From: Cheiracanthium punctorium
Lineage: Eukaryota; Arthropoda; Arachnida; Araneae; Cheiracanthiidae
NCBI GenBank assembly: GCA_038373885.1
Contig: JAWZYV010012389.1
Coordinates: 310,001-374,000 of the forward strand
Length of the DNA: 64,000 nucleotides
Direction: 5' to 3'
Position numbers and translations under genes: made by a program. The notes under the pieces were generated by a model that had not been told where the DNA came from, ran no database searches, and saw nothing but the letters and a program-made list of their open reading frames with translations. Shown here piece by piece: positions 22,818 through 32,155 of the stretch. The number at the start of each line of letters is the position of its first letter. The first letter of the stretch is position 1.

Positions 22818-23419
22818 CAGGGGTGGCGCCAGCGGGGGGATCGGGGGGCATGCTCCCCCCGTCGGGGAGTGTCGTCGGGGATTTTTTTTTTTTAGAATTT
22901 ATTGGTTTAGAAAAACGAAGGAAGTTTTGCAACCAGATAAAAAATTCCATTCAGTCTGACCCGACCGTAGCGGTTCCATTATCATTCTGCTTGGAATTAT
23001 ACGATATTCATATACTGAATATTGGTTATCTGCAGCTCGGAGTATGTTTCTCGTGATTCGAAGGAACAACGAACAAGATCCACATTTCTAGGGTAGGCAG
23101 GGTTGCCCGATCTGCTGACAATTGCCTTCGTAACAACCTTTTTTTAACTACGACTTTGGTGAAAATCACTGGGCTTTCCTGTTAACCAAGAACAGGTAAT
23201 TAATGACCATCTCATTATAATAATTTTTAATATACGAAACCAAAGTAGGAAATTTATCTCTACTCGTACTTTTTTGAGAGGCTATGCAAGTACTGAAACG
23301 TAAAATTTGGGGGTTTTATTGTATTTTGGGGGTTTTATTTGGGGGCGCCGTCCCCCCCCCCCCCCCCCCCTGTCAGGGAAGATGGCCCTCCCGTCGGGGA
23401 AAGTCTGGCACCATCACTG
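22818..23419 (+). mobile_element. 602-bp hAT-type element, CAGTGRTGGYGCCAG ends, copy 2
   Basis: Starts CAGGGGTGGCGCCAG, ends CTGGCACCATCACTG. The 8-bp duplication TTTCTATA is perfect at 22810-22817 and 23420-23427. It is inverted relative to 15581-16153 and nearly identical over the central block (AGGGTAGGCAGGGTTGCCCG, TTTCTCGTGATTCGAAGGAA). A long C-run at 23352-23370 accounts for most of the length difference. Confidence 0.95.
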
Positions 23420-23713
23420 TTTCTATATTTGCTATATTTTTTCAACTCATTTTTCTCATAAATGTAGAAAATCGAATTATGTGCAGAAAAAACAAAGAAA
23501 TCTTGAGGAGGGAGGGGGTGCGTGTTCGGGATTAATTTTTGCCCCTCCTTTGGTTTAGAAGTGTCCTGATTTTCGATTTAAAAAAAAAAATGGTCACTTT
23601 ATGTATTACGGTAAGTCTTTTGATGTTTCGTATTGTTAGAAATCAGCAATGAATGGTTTTGATTGGAATTGTATTACTAGATTTTTGAAGTTTTAGTAAA
23701 AGGGTAAAACTAA

Positions 23714-24508
23714 CAGGGTGTGTCTTACCATCATGCAAAGGTCAAGGAAAAGTCAAGAATTGGGAAAAAAGGTCACGAAAGTCAAGAAATGAAGCACTAG
23801 GTCACGATTAGAGACTCAACTCCTTTTTCCATTTCATTCAAATTCTTAGTTGACGGTTTTCGTAACTGTATTTTCTGAACTTTTGTGCACCATTTTTACA
23901 GTTTTGCTAATAAACGTACAGTTTACCGCATAATTCTATCGATTTTTGTTGTAGAGATATTTAATTTTGAAATCAGGGCTAATTAGCTGATCACCCTGTA
24001 TATTAATAGTGTTAAATTTAAAACAATAATATTTCTTCATTCTATGAGTATGATGCAGGGGTGCAGAAACTGTTTTTACTCTCAACATTTTCCTCAATCC
24101 ATTTGCAAATTTCTCCAAAATTTTATGATATGTTTATAGACTTGCATAAGTTCTGTATTACCATAAGTGTAAAAATATTTGCAATGTACCAGCTACATAC
24201 ATGTTTACTAAATAGCAATTGGTCCAAGTTAAGAGAAAGCAAACTGCTGATTGGTGAAAAAGTTGAAAAAAATCGCTTTAAAAATAGGAATGGGAAAGAA
24301 TAACTCTAAGAATTTTTTAATTCATTGTTAAAATCGAAATCAGTTGTATATTTTCTGCTAAATTTCCCCCAGATGGCTAAAATTTCCCCCTATCCTGGAT
24401 TGCCGAATCGTACATATTCTGCATCCCTGGCACGAATGTATTTTTGATATAGTGTTTCGTATTTGTTATGGTCAAGAAATTAAGCTTACTTTATGTGGTA
24501 GACACTTT
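23714..24508 (+). mobile_element. CAGGGTGTCTACCA element, short copy
   Basis: The left end CAGGGTGTGTCTTACCATCA and right end GTGGTAGACACTTT are inverted-repeat ends matching the longer copy at 44063-47916. The right ~500 bp (23995-24508) align with 47425-47916. The left 150 bp, rich in AAAGTCAAGAAAT and GGTCACGA text, align with 44063-44215. Internally deleted and non-coding. Confidence 0.8.
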
Positions 24509-24767
24509 AATATTGTTGAGGTAATCACATATTTCTGACTGTAACCCTTTTCAGTAAAAGTTTCTTTTTATGTGTATGGCAGCGGAGGTGTTAGTCCTAT
24601 TGTAATGTCTTGATGTTAAAATTAATGTTTTAATTTTAATCGTCCTCTGAATTTTAATCATTTTTTAATTTTAACAGCAGAGCGTGGTTTTTTAATATTG
24701 AAAATGCCAGTGAAGAGTGAGTACTTTGGAAAATTGGAGTTTTCTGTTGTTTGAGGCATTGAACAAA

Positions 24768-25060
24768 ATGGCTGTTTCAAATGATAATATTAGGTATGGT
24801 GTTGAACCGTTCAGTGGCAAGAATTTTTTAATTTGGAGTCGTTGAGTTGAAGCTGTGTTTGCAGCTAAAAATTTAGATAAATATCTAGACAACGAATGCA
24901 AGCAGGACAATCCTAGAGAAGTGAAGGAAGGGTTACGCTTTTCTAATGACTTTTCTGGATGATCATACATTAGCAGCGATGGCCAACGCAACTTTGGCAT
25001 TTCCGTTGTGGATAGAATTAAAGCAGAAATATGTGAAAACAACTGTGGTGAGTCAAATTC
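24768..25060 (+). pseudogene. Ty1/copia-type gag N-terminal relic
   Basis: From an ATG at 24768 the frame reads IRYGVEPFSGKNFLIWS, then an in-frame stop, then VEAVFAAKNLDKYLDNEC. The F.G.NF..W...VEA.L....L..YL pattern is that of copia-family gag leaders. A frameshift near 24945 moves the continuation (LDDHTLAAMANATLAFPLWI, then ELKQKYV) to another frame. At 25061 it is cut by the inverted-repeat tip that starts at 25067. No protease, integrase or reverse transcriptase follows in the window. Confidence 0.75.
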
Positions 25061-25066
25061 TGGCGG

Positions 25067-25600
25067 GGGTCATTCCATTTCAAAGTAACCAGTAAATTCC
25101 AAAAATGTCACCCAACGTCTCAGATTTCTTTGAAAATTTTTATAAATGTAGCCATTAGTGTTCTAACTAAAAATATAAAATTTTACTTCAATATCTGTAA
25201 TACTTTTTAAGATAAAAATTATTAAAATAATGGGAAAGTGGCCATAAATGGCGTTTTTGCAAAAACTTATTTTAATGGTGCTTTTTTAGATAAAAAATCA
25301 TAAACTTTCTTTATTTTCAATATATTAAATTGAAATTTATACCAAAATATTCACAAAGATTTGGAGATTATAGAAAAAATTAATTTGATAGTCCTGTTTA
25401 GTACTGAACTATTAAAACATTAAGAACCCCCTCACAATTCTTAATTTTTTTTTTTTTTTTTTCTTTTATAAAATATCATAAATACAATTTTGCAAAAGCT
25501 GTTTCAGAAAATGGTGTAGCTCTTAACAAAACAAACTATTTTTTTTTTTTTTTTTGCTTATTTGTAAATGCATAAAGTAAGATATTTTGAAATAAAAACA
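25067..25600 (+). repeat. Outer long inverted repeat, left arm (interrupted)
   Basis: Starts GGGTCATTCCATTTCAAA and is the reverse complement of 36765-37295. Landmarks are AAAGTGGCCATAAATGGCG and GGTGTAGCTCTTAACAAA. The arm is interrupted at about 25600 by a hAT relic, resumes at 26729-26772 (GTATTTGAGTCCTAATAGG), is interrupted again by element X, and resumes near 31006-31230. The uninterrupted right arm shows the order. Confidence 0.88.
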
Positions 25601-25604
25601 GTGG

Positions 25605-26728
25605 GCAAAGTGGCCATGCGTCCTTGAAAACCTGGAATGTCCTTGAATTTACAAAAAAAAAAAGTTCAAGGCCTGGAATGTGCTTAAATTTTGAATGGAT
25701 GTCTGGAATGTCCTTAAATTTTACTATCCAATTGCTGAATTTTTGTTGTTTTATCGGTTATTCCCAGCCCCTACGATAATGAAACCACATACCATGGAGC
25801 TGTTATGTACAAACGCACTGCAATCACAGTTGTGTGTGCATATATGTATCTTTCCTTGCTGTAATATGCATTTTTATTGATCTAACTCATTTGTAGTTAT
25901 TAAAAATATTGATTATTATGTGAAATTTCATAATTATGAGCCGTAAGTGCCATTTTAACTATCTTTGGTTACAAGATCCAAATTTTGCCACATGGATCGG
26001 AAAAGTTATCGGTGATAGTCATGTGGCAAGATGTATGCTCAACAAACATCAACATTTCATCAATGGGAAAGTCTGCCTTAAGGAGCCATATGCAAGGTAA
26101 GAAGCAAATGGCACTTACCGAAAATAAAAGGAACACTTTAACCCTGGATGGACTGCTATCCAAAGTACCGTTATCACAATCTTCATCATCCACGAGTAAA
26201 CCATCATTTAATGATTCCGCATCGATATTACAAGAACAGCCCTCGTCGGTAGCATGTTTTCAGAAAGCAGAATCAATGACGGCTGAAGTATTTTGGGTAT
26301 TGAAAGTGATGCAAAGCCACTTGTCCTACAGATTGTACGATGGAATCGAAGGCTTATTTCGATTCATGTTTCTGGACAGCCAAATCTTAGCTTTTGGAAT
26401 GAAGGCAAAGTGATGTCACGCTATTTAACGAGTGATTTTAGGGCACGCAAATGCTGAAGTGTTGCTTGAAAGCATTAAGCAGTCTTTGAAAGATTTGCCA
26501 TTAAAAAATGTCTTTCAATTATCAATGGATGATGGAGTTATGAAATAGTATTAAGTGTTTTTGGGGAATTTTCAATATATGTGTGTTCATGAAACCTTAG
26601 GTTATAAGAAAATAGAAATAATGACAAAAAAATCTCAAAAATATGTATGCTCATTGTGTCCATAAATGTCCTTGAATTTTTTCTCTGAAAGAGTGGCCAC
26701 ACTGAGTGGGGTGAAAGAAAGAGTGGCC
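25605..26728 (+). pseudogene. hAT-family transposase relic inserted in the left arm
   Basis: Ends are CAAAGTGGCCATGCGTCC and (complement) CAGGGTGGCCACTC, with AGTGGG on both sides. The paralogous right arm at about 36815 reads without interruption there. 25950-26410 encodes FNYLWLQDPNFATWIGKVIG, then a frameshift inside the zinc-binding Cys region (C-M-L, then N-K-H), then ISSMGKSALRSHMQGKK and a Ser-rich linker. 26440-26530 continues as GHANAEVLLESIKQSLKDLP. This is a BED-finger-like N-terminus and the start of a transposase core. The catalytic region and C-terminus are gone. Confidence 0.75.
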
Positions 26729-26772
26729 ACCCTGAGTGGGTATTTGAGTCCTAATAGGTTAATTTAATTAAA

Positions 26773-27590
26773 CTAGGGGCCAAAGCCCCTAGACTCGCTA
26801 CGCTCGCATTTCGTATAAGGCATTCGGCCTCTAAAACGTAAAAAAGACATAATTTCAACAAACAAAACCCAAAGGTTGGATAAGATAGAATGTTACCAAG
26901 CTACACATTGCTTGGTTCTTGCATATTGCTTGGAACATAGAAATTTAAACCTCGCACTATTTGTAATTATGTGAAACCCATGGGACGCATTGCGTATTAG
27001 CCAATTATGGAGAATTTTCATAATTTGGCTTCTTGCGTATATGTATAGTTAATAATTAGCTCTAAGAAAACAGTAATTCACATGTTTTCTTTGATAAAAA
27101 CTACGGAACAGGTAGGATAGCTTGCCACCAATGGCGACTTTTCATTATTTGGTGATTTACACATGCTCACAACCTATAATTACTGTTCATTTAAGGTTAC
27201 CGGAAAACCATTATCCATATTTTCATTTACATAATCGTTTGCAGATTGGCGTACTTAGCACCACGAATTATACCATCTCGTCGCGCTAGCAAATATCCAA
27301 AGTGTACTATAACTGCTATAATGGCATAGTTAACGCCGCCAAATATTTCTATTGGTAGCAAATAATCCAGCTGGACCGAACCGGCTTTAAAATAATCTGC
27401 ATTTTTTTTTTTCATTTTCAAGATATTAGTTATTCTGTTTTGAAAAAACGAATAATCGCTCATTCTAAACTCCTGTTGTCTAAACGAACTTACTATTTGA
27501 AAATTATGAACTCTGTGTAACACATTTTGAGTTACTTATTTTAGTTTTTAGTTTTTTATAAATATATTAGTTCTATATGGGGCTTTGGCC
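26773..27590 (-). mobile_element. Element X, copy 1, 3' portion
   Basis: Both ends read CTAGGGGCCAAAGCCCC, in opposite orientation. The content matches 55130-56192 in reverse. Minus-strand 27523-27227 holds a 98-aa frame with SFRQQEFRMSDYSFFQNRIT, then IFGGVNYAIIAVIVHFGYLL, shared with copy 2 at 55163-55500. I do not recognise the protein. Codon-level conservation between copies is incomplete (frameshifts in copy 2), so it is not clearly under selection. It is inserted in the left arm that starts at 25067. Confidence 0.7.
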
Positions 27591-27870
27591 CCTAGTTTAA
27601 TTAAATTAACCTATTAGGACTCAAATACCCACTGTTTTCATTTTAAATTATCTTACTTTATTATCTTACTTACAAGTAAGCAAAAAAATAGTTTGTTTTG
27701 TTAAGAGCTACACCACTTTCTGAAACAGCTTTTGCAAAATTATTGTTTTTATGAAATTTTTTTGAAAAAAACAAAGTTTATGAATTGTAGGGGGGTTCCA
27801 GTACTAAACAGGACTATCAAATTAATTTCTTCTATAATCTCCAAATCTTTGTGAATATTTTTTTAGTTTT
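27591..27870. repeat. Extra inverted piece of the outer arm
   Basis: 280 bp from TTTAATTAAATTAACC to GTGAATATTTTTTTAG align with the inner part of the arm at 36765-37030 in the same direction, and are inverted relative to 25330-25600. It splits element X and lacks the GGGTCAT tip. It probably reflects a rearrangement between palindromic arms. Confidence 0.75.
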
Positions 27871-28028
27871 ATATAGTTTTTATTTTGGCATAAAATGGCG
27901 TATTTCTACTTCATGTTTGACCATTTCACGTGATACTACATACTTGGAAATGCTTTGTTGCAAAGGAATTAATGATTTTATGCCAAATCTGACAACCATT
28001 CTGTTTATTTTTTCAGTTTTTTATTAAT
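27871..28028 (-). mobile_element. Element X, copy 1, middle portion
   Basis: Minus strand from ATG at 27999 reads MVVRFGIKSLIPLQQSISKY, parallel to copy 2's MVTRFGIKAFIPLQQSHSKY from 54966. The upstream sequence continues beyond the inserted 28029-30824 element at 30829-30990. Confidence 0.75.
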
Positions 28029-28204
28029 GGGTCATTCTCAGAAAAAGCAGGAATTTCACTACTGATTTTTTATTTTATTTTTTTAATTTTAATTAAGTTT
28101 ATACGTATATTCTGAAGAGATCTTAGCTTAAATAATGACACTGTTATAGTGGTTCAGATCATATATAATAAATTTTGAAGTTATTAGAACACAAAATAAA
28201 AGAT

Positions 28205-28240
28205 GTCCACAGATGTGACCACCATTTCCACAGACATGAC
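28205..28240. promoter_or_regulatory. Left cluster of subterminal motif GTCCACAGATGTGAC
   Basis: An exact copy at 28205-28219 and a variant TCCACAGACATGAC at 28227-28240, about 150-180 bp inside the left terminal repeat. Likely transposase-binding sites by analogy with other DNA transposons. Confidence 0.7.
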
Positions 28241-28429
28241 ACAAAGGGTTTTACGGGCTGTATGTGAAGGAAAAGGTAAGAAATTAGCATAAATGTAAGT
28301 ATCAATTTGCATAATTACCCATTGGTTTTGGAATTAGTTGAAAGTTATCACTGAAATTTTAAAACATTCAGCAAAAAATAATTGAAAAACACATACACTA
28401 CCTTTTGGGTACAAAATACAAACTGCATT

Positions 28430-29820
28430 TTAATATATGAATAACTTACTGATGTTAGCAACATGCTGTCTATACTGTGCAAGTTGCTTTGTAAATTTCA
28501 AAACTAGTTCACCTTTAGAGCAAGTAATTTCTTCTTTGTTAGTTATTTGTATCAATTTAACCGCATTTGCAATCTGATGCTCTACTTTTTTGTTTACCCA
28601 TTGCTCGTACTTTACTATATCTGTAAATTTATTCATTTCAATCACATTACTTGCACATTTCAAACAGGTTTTCTGTAGACATTTTACATAAAGTTGTTTA
28701 TCACAAGTTATATTTTGAAGTAACTCATTAGGTGATCCTATATTAATTATTCCTATCAATTTCAATTTTTTCAAAATCAATTTAAAGTTATCATATAAAT
28801 TGCAGTTGCAAGTATTTCGTTTTTCACAATCAGGTGAGACAATCCAAAATGGCCTTTCACGGCAAAACTGTGAGTAGCTAATATGTTTAAACTCTGGAAA
28901 TTTGATTATAAATTTTTGGTGTAAGTTTTTTATAGAATCAGATAGCAACCTTTTTTGCATTTTCTGTTTTTTCTTTGTAACTGTGTCATTTTTTCCAGGG
29001 CAGAGCCTACTATTATCATCTTGTTCAAGAAACATCACAATAGCATTTTTCATTCTTTCTTTTTGAAATTTTTTTTGTTTTTTGAAGGCCAATTTTCATT
29101 TTCAACAGATTTTTTGATGTTAAAAGCAAAATTCGTCGGTAATACCTGCATTTTAAAATGATTTTACCACTTATCATACTTATTAAACTTCTCTTTTTAC
29201 TTAAAACACATTTTTTGAAGTTCTCCTTAATCTGTTTACTTAATACAGCTCCAAACTCAAGGTTTTTACGAATAACATCAGGCACCTGTTGGCCACTAAG
29301 CATTTTCTTTACTTCTTTTTTTGGTGTATCTTATTTTGCTAATTTTATTCTGAAATATCTTTGTTTGTACTTATTGACATTTCTTTTCAACATTTTATTC
29401 TCTTCTCTAAGTTTATCCAATTCTTCCTTCATTAGTTTTCTATTCTTCCTTCTTTTTTTTAATGCCACTTTTAACCCTGGAACAAGATGATCTGCTTTTG
29501 AGGGTTTCATGTTCAGGGCTTTCAGGTGGAGTTCCAATAAGATTTTGTTTTATGTCTTTTTTCTTTTTCCTATGAATCTTAGCTCGTTCACGCCATTTTT
29601 TTCTAATATGTAATTTTTTTTCTTGATGCTTTCTGATATTCCCTATCTTTCTTTTTTATTTCCTCATACATTTCTGGATTTTCATTCTTTAATCTCGCTC
29701 TGGCACGTCTCATGCTTAGCTTTTTCATTTCTCTTCTTCTTTCAATTTCTTTCTCACTTTTCTTTTTAGGTTTTTTTAATAATATTTCTAACCTCTTGTT
29801 TTTCCATTTTAAATCTGAAG
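28430..29820 (-). pseudogene. Transposon-encoded protein, coiled coil plus DDNSR block, frameshifted
   Basis: Reading right to left on the minus strand: a Lys/Glu/Arg-rich segment (RRARARLKNENPEMYEEI), KKWRERAKIHRKKKK, GTPPESPEHETLKSR, then a coiled coil with Leu heptads (ELDKLREENKMLKRNVNKYK). Next come VPDVIRKNLEFGAVLSKQIK, and finally 29092-28430 encoding EQDDNSRLCPGKNDTVTKK, LHQKF, ISYSQFCRERPFWIVSP and a Cys-rich C.C..Y.N stretch. At least four frame changes separate the blocks (near 29590, 29460, 29335 and 29110), so no full protein is made. The block order recurs in multi-copy repeat proteins I recall from arthropods and Hydra. I cannot name a domain family. Confidence 0.7.
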
Positions 29821-30030
29821 GAAAAAAAAAAAAAAATCAAACATAAGAAAAAATAATACATGAAAATAAATTTACCACTGTGCTAAAATCTCAAAATACA
29901 TTAAATTTTGGTAAAATTATGGTTATTTCACAGATTAAAATATTGTGTATTTAGTAATGTTCTTGATAACCCAAACCCATTAAACTTAAATATAAGGCAC
30001 ATTGGTTACTTCAAGTCCTGTCCCAATCTC

Positions 30031-30662
30031 ATCTGTAGACACAGTGTCACATCTGTGGACATACTTTGTCCACAGATGTGATGTCCACAGACGTGATGAA
30101 ACCATACTTTTCTACATTTAAGACACAGATGTATTCAAGATTATGTTCTAAGAATCAGTAAACAAATTTTTAATACCTAAAATTATATGTATATTGGTTT
30201 GTTTAATAAACTTACCTAATTATATGAGTTCTGTTAGCTCCACAGATGTGATGTGTTGATCTCTACACGTAACAAAAAACTGCTAAAAACTTAAAAGTAA
30301 ATACAGTTAAACACAAAGTAATACACTTGTTCTAGTATCTGCAAACAAAATGGTTCTTTGAGAACAGATTTATGAAGTGTAACAATAAAATACTGCCATC
30401 TGGAGGAATTTATTAATACTTTTGTTTCTGTCCACAGATGTGACCTATCACCCCGTATACAAGCATTTATTTTGAAATTAAGAGTACTTTAAAATTTATA
30501 ATGCAATTTTTTGTTTTGAAGCTAGTATTTCAAATACATTCACAATTCAAAATGATATTTATTGAGATTATTTAATGTTTTTTTTAGCAACTATAAGCCT
30601 AGAAATTAGGGAAACAGTAAGAAGTGACAGTCCACAGACGTGACTAATCACCATCTGTGGAC
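30031..30662. promoter_or_regulatory. Right cluster of subterminal motif GTCCACAGATGTGAC
   Basis: Copies at 30046-30060 (minus), 30068-30082, 30083-30097, 30238-30252, 30430-30444, 30630-30644 and a partial minus copy at 30650-30662. Variants differ only at ATG/ACG and the last base. Together with the left cluster they make nine copies in 2.8 kb and none is seen elsewhere in the window. Confidence 0.8.
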
Positions 30663-30828
30663 AAATTTCGATTAATAAATTTAGTAGATTTTACTTAATT
30701 TGCAGTTTCTATGCTTTCTACCTCTTTTATTAAGGTTTAAAACTCATGTATATTAGTTTAAAAGTTGTAACTTTTATTATAAATATCATATGACAGAAAT
30801 TCCTGCTTTTTCTGAGAATGACCCTAAT

Positions 30829-31005
30829 ATCTTCTAAAATAATTCAATTTTCGAAATTTAAGTCAGCTTATCAGGTTCCTTGGAATTTTTCGAGTCTGTG
30901 GGCACCTTAGTCGAAACTTAAATCCCCACGGTTTAGGAGGAGATAAGCTTTGGAAGAGATAAGCCAACAAGCTTTGACAGCGCCAGCGGCCTATTTTTTT
31001 TTAGA
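30829..31005 (-). mobile_element. Element X, copy 1, 5' end
   Basis: 30829-30990 is the reverse complement of 54784-54945. Shared text is AGTCAGCTTATCAGGTTCCT, CCGTTTAGGAGAAGATA-like and GCGGCC. The X end meets outer-arm sequence (AACCAAATATTTTGAAG) at about 31006. Confidence 0.75.
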
Positions 31006-31230
31006 ATAGAGAGAAACCAAATATTTTGAAGATTTTTCTTTAAATGTTATGCTGCATGCAAATGTTATTATAAAGTAATTTTTTATTTAATTAATTTAAA
31101 AAGTGCTTATTTTATTTAAAAGTTAATAATGAGTTTAAGTTATGTTACTTAAAATTTAAATTATTTTAAAATTAAAAATTTTTAAACAAAATCGGAAATA
31201 AGTTAAAATGCATCAATTTTTTTTTTTTTT
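31006..31230 (+). repeat. Inner continuation of the outer left arm
   Basis: AACCAAATATTTTGAAGATT, then ATGCTGCATGCAAATGTTAT, is the reverse complement of 36500-36765. It shows that element X and its cargo (26773-31005) are an insertion in one arm, the other arm being the uninterrupted version. Confidence 0.8.
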
Positions 31231-32151
31231 TTTGTCAACTACAAATTAATACTTTAGTTAAAAAACAAACATTTTTCTTAAAAAATGTAGCTGTATGCAA
31301 TTAAATGTGTAAAAAAGGATTTATTTAATTAATACTTTCTTAATTTAAAAAGACAAAATTTTAACATTAATTAGAAAATGTGTGCTGAAAATATTTTGAG
31401 CATTTCTTTGAATCACTGACTACAAATAAGAAACAAACTAACTTGTTTTAGAATCAAATGAAAATATTAATTATTATGACTAATTGTGACACTTATGTTG
31501 AGTATTTTACTAGAAAAAAAAGTAGTCCCTCCTCTGAAAATACACGCTAAACATATTTAACAAAGCTTTGATAAGTTTTTTTTTTCTTTAGATCATTCAA
31601 AGAATTTAGCACAGTACATTTTAACCCATATTGGACGACTCATAAAAACAACCATAGAAAAACGTGAATTTTTAAAATCATGATCAATGTGAGGTACTTA
31701 CACACATAAAACAAAAATGTAAAAAATTTTATTATAATTTTTTTAAAATTCAGACTGTCCTGTAAATAGGACAATGGTCCAATGCACTACCAAAAGTTAC
31801 AAAAGTTGAGTTACCTTTTGAAAAGGATTTTTCTGAATCTCTCCTATATAATCGGATGTTGCACATTTTGCAAATTGTAAAAAAAAAAAAAAAAAAAAAA
31901 TTCCTTGCAAGATTTTAAATGAAAACAACTTTGACAGCATACTGGATATTTCACAAATTCATGCTCAGAGTTTAAAAAAAAAAAAAAAAAAAAGTTCTTT
32001 GCTATGCTCTTTGTGTAATGTTGTTTTTGGCAATTGTTTCACCTAGGTAACTTATTGTAACGATACACCACCTTGCGACTTGGTTTGACTTGCGAAGTGT
32101 TAATAAATCCTGTGCAGAGGAAAGTAATTTGGAAATTTTTTAGGCCTTGAT
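31231..32151. other. AT-rich non-coding stretch
   Basis: No gene. Long A-runs at 31880-31901 and 31974-31993. Confidence 0.4.
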
Positions 32152-32155
32152 AATA

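Larger units (their letters stand above)
28029..30824 (-). mobile_element. 2.8-kb DNA transposon with perfect 29-bp terminal repeats
   Basis: Terminal repeats at 28029-28057 and 30796-30824 are exact reverse complements starting GGGTCATTCTCAGAAAAAGC. The 4-bp duplication TAAT flanks them (28025-28028, 30825-30828). The empty site is preserved in element X copy 2 at about 54930-54945, which fixes the boundaries. Subterminal GTCCACAGATGTGAC-type motifs are clustered at both ends. It carries the broken gene at 28430-29820. The 4-bp duplication and GGG tip would suit a Sola-like superfamily, which is an inference. Confidence 0.93.

Noticed and set aside
25985..26413. 142-aa ORF as a host gene
   Set aside because: It is one frame of a frameshifted hAT relic bounded by hAT-like ends inside a repeat arm.
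27227..27523. Element X frame NYAIIAVIVHFGY compared with the NYG.IG.VIGHE zinc site of M13 (neprilysin-like) peptidases
   Set aside because: The HExxH zinc-binding motif is absent and the resemblance is a few residues long. It is too weak to claim a captured peptidase.
29158..29490. 110-aa plus-strand frame with hydrophobic composition
   Set aside because: It is the shadow of the Lys/Glu-rich transposon protein on the minus strand.
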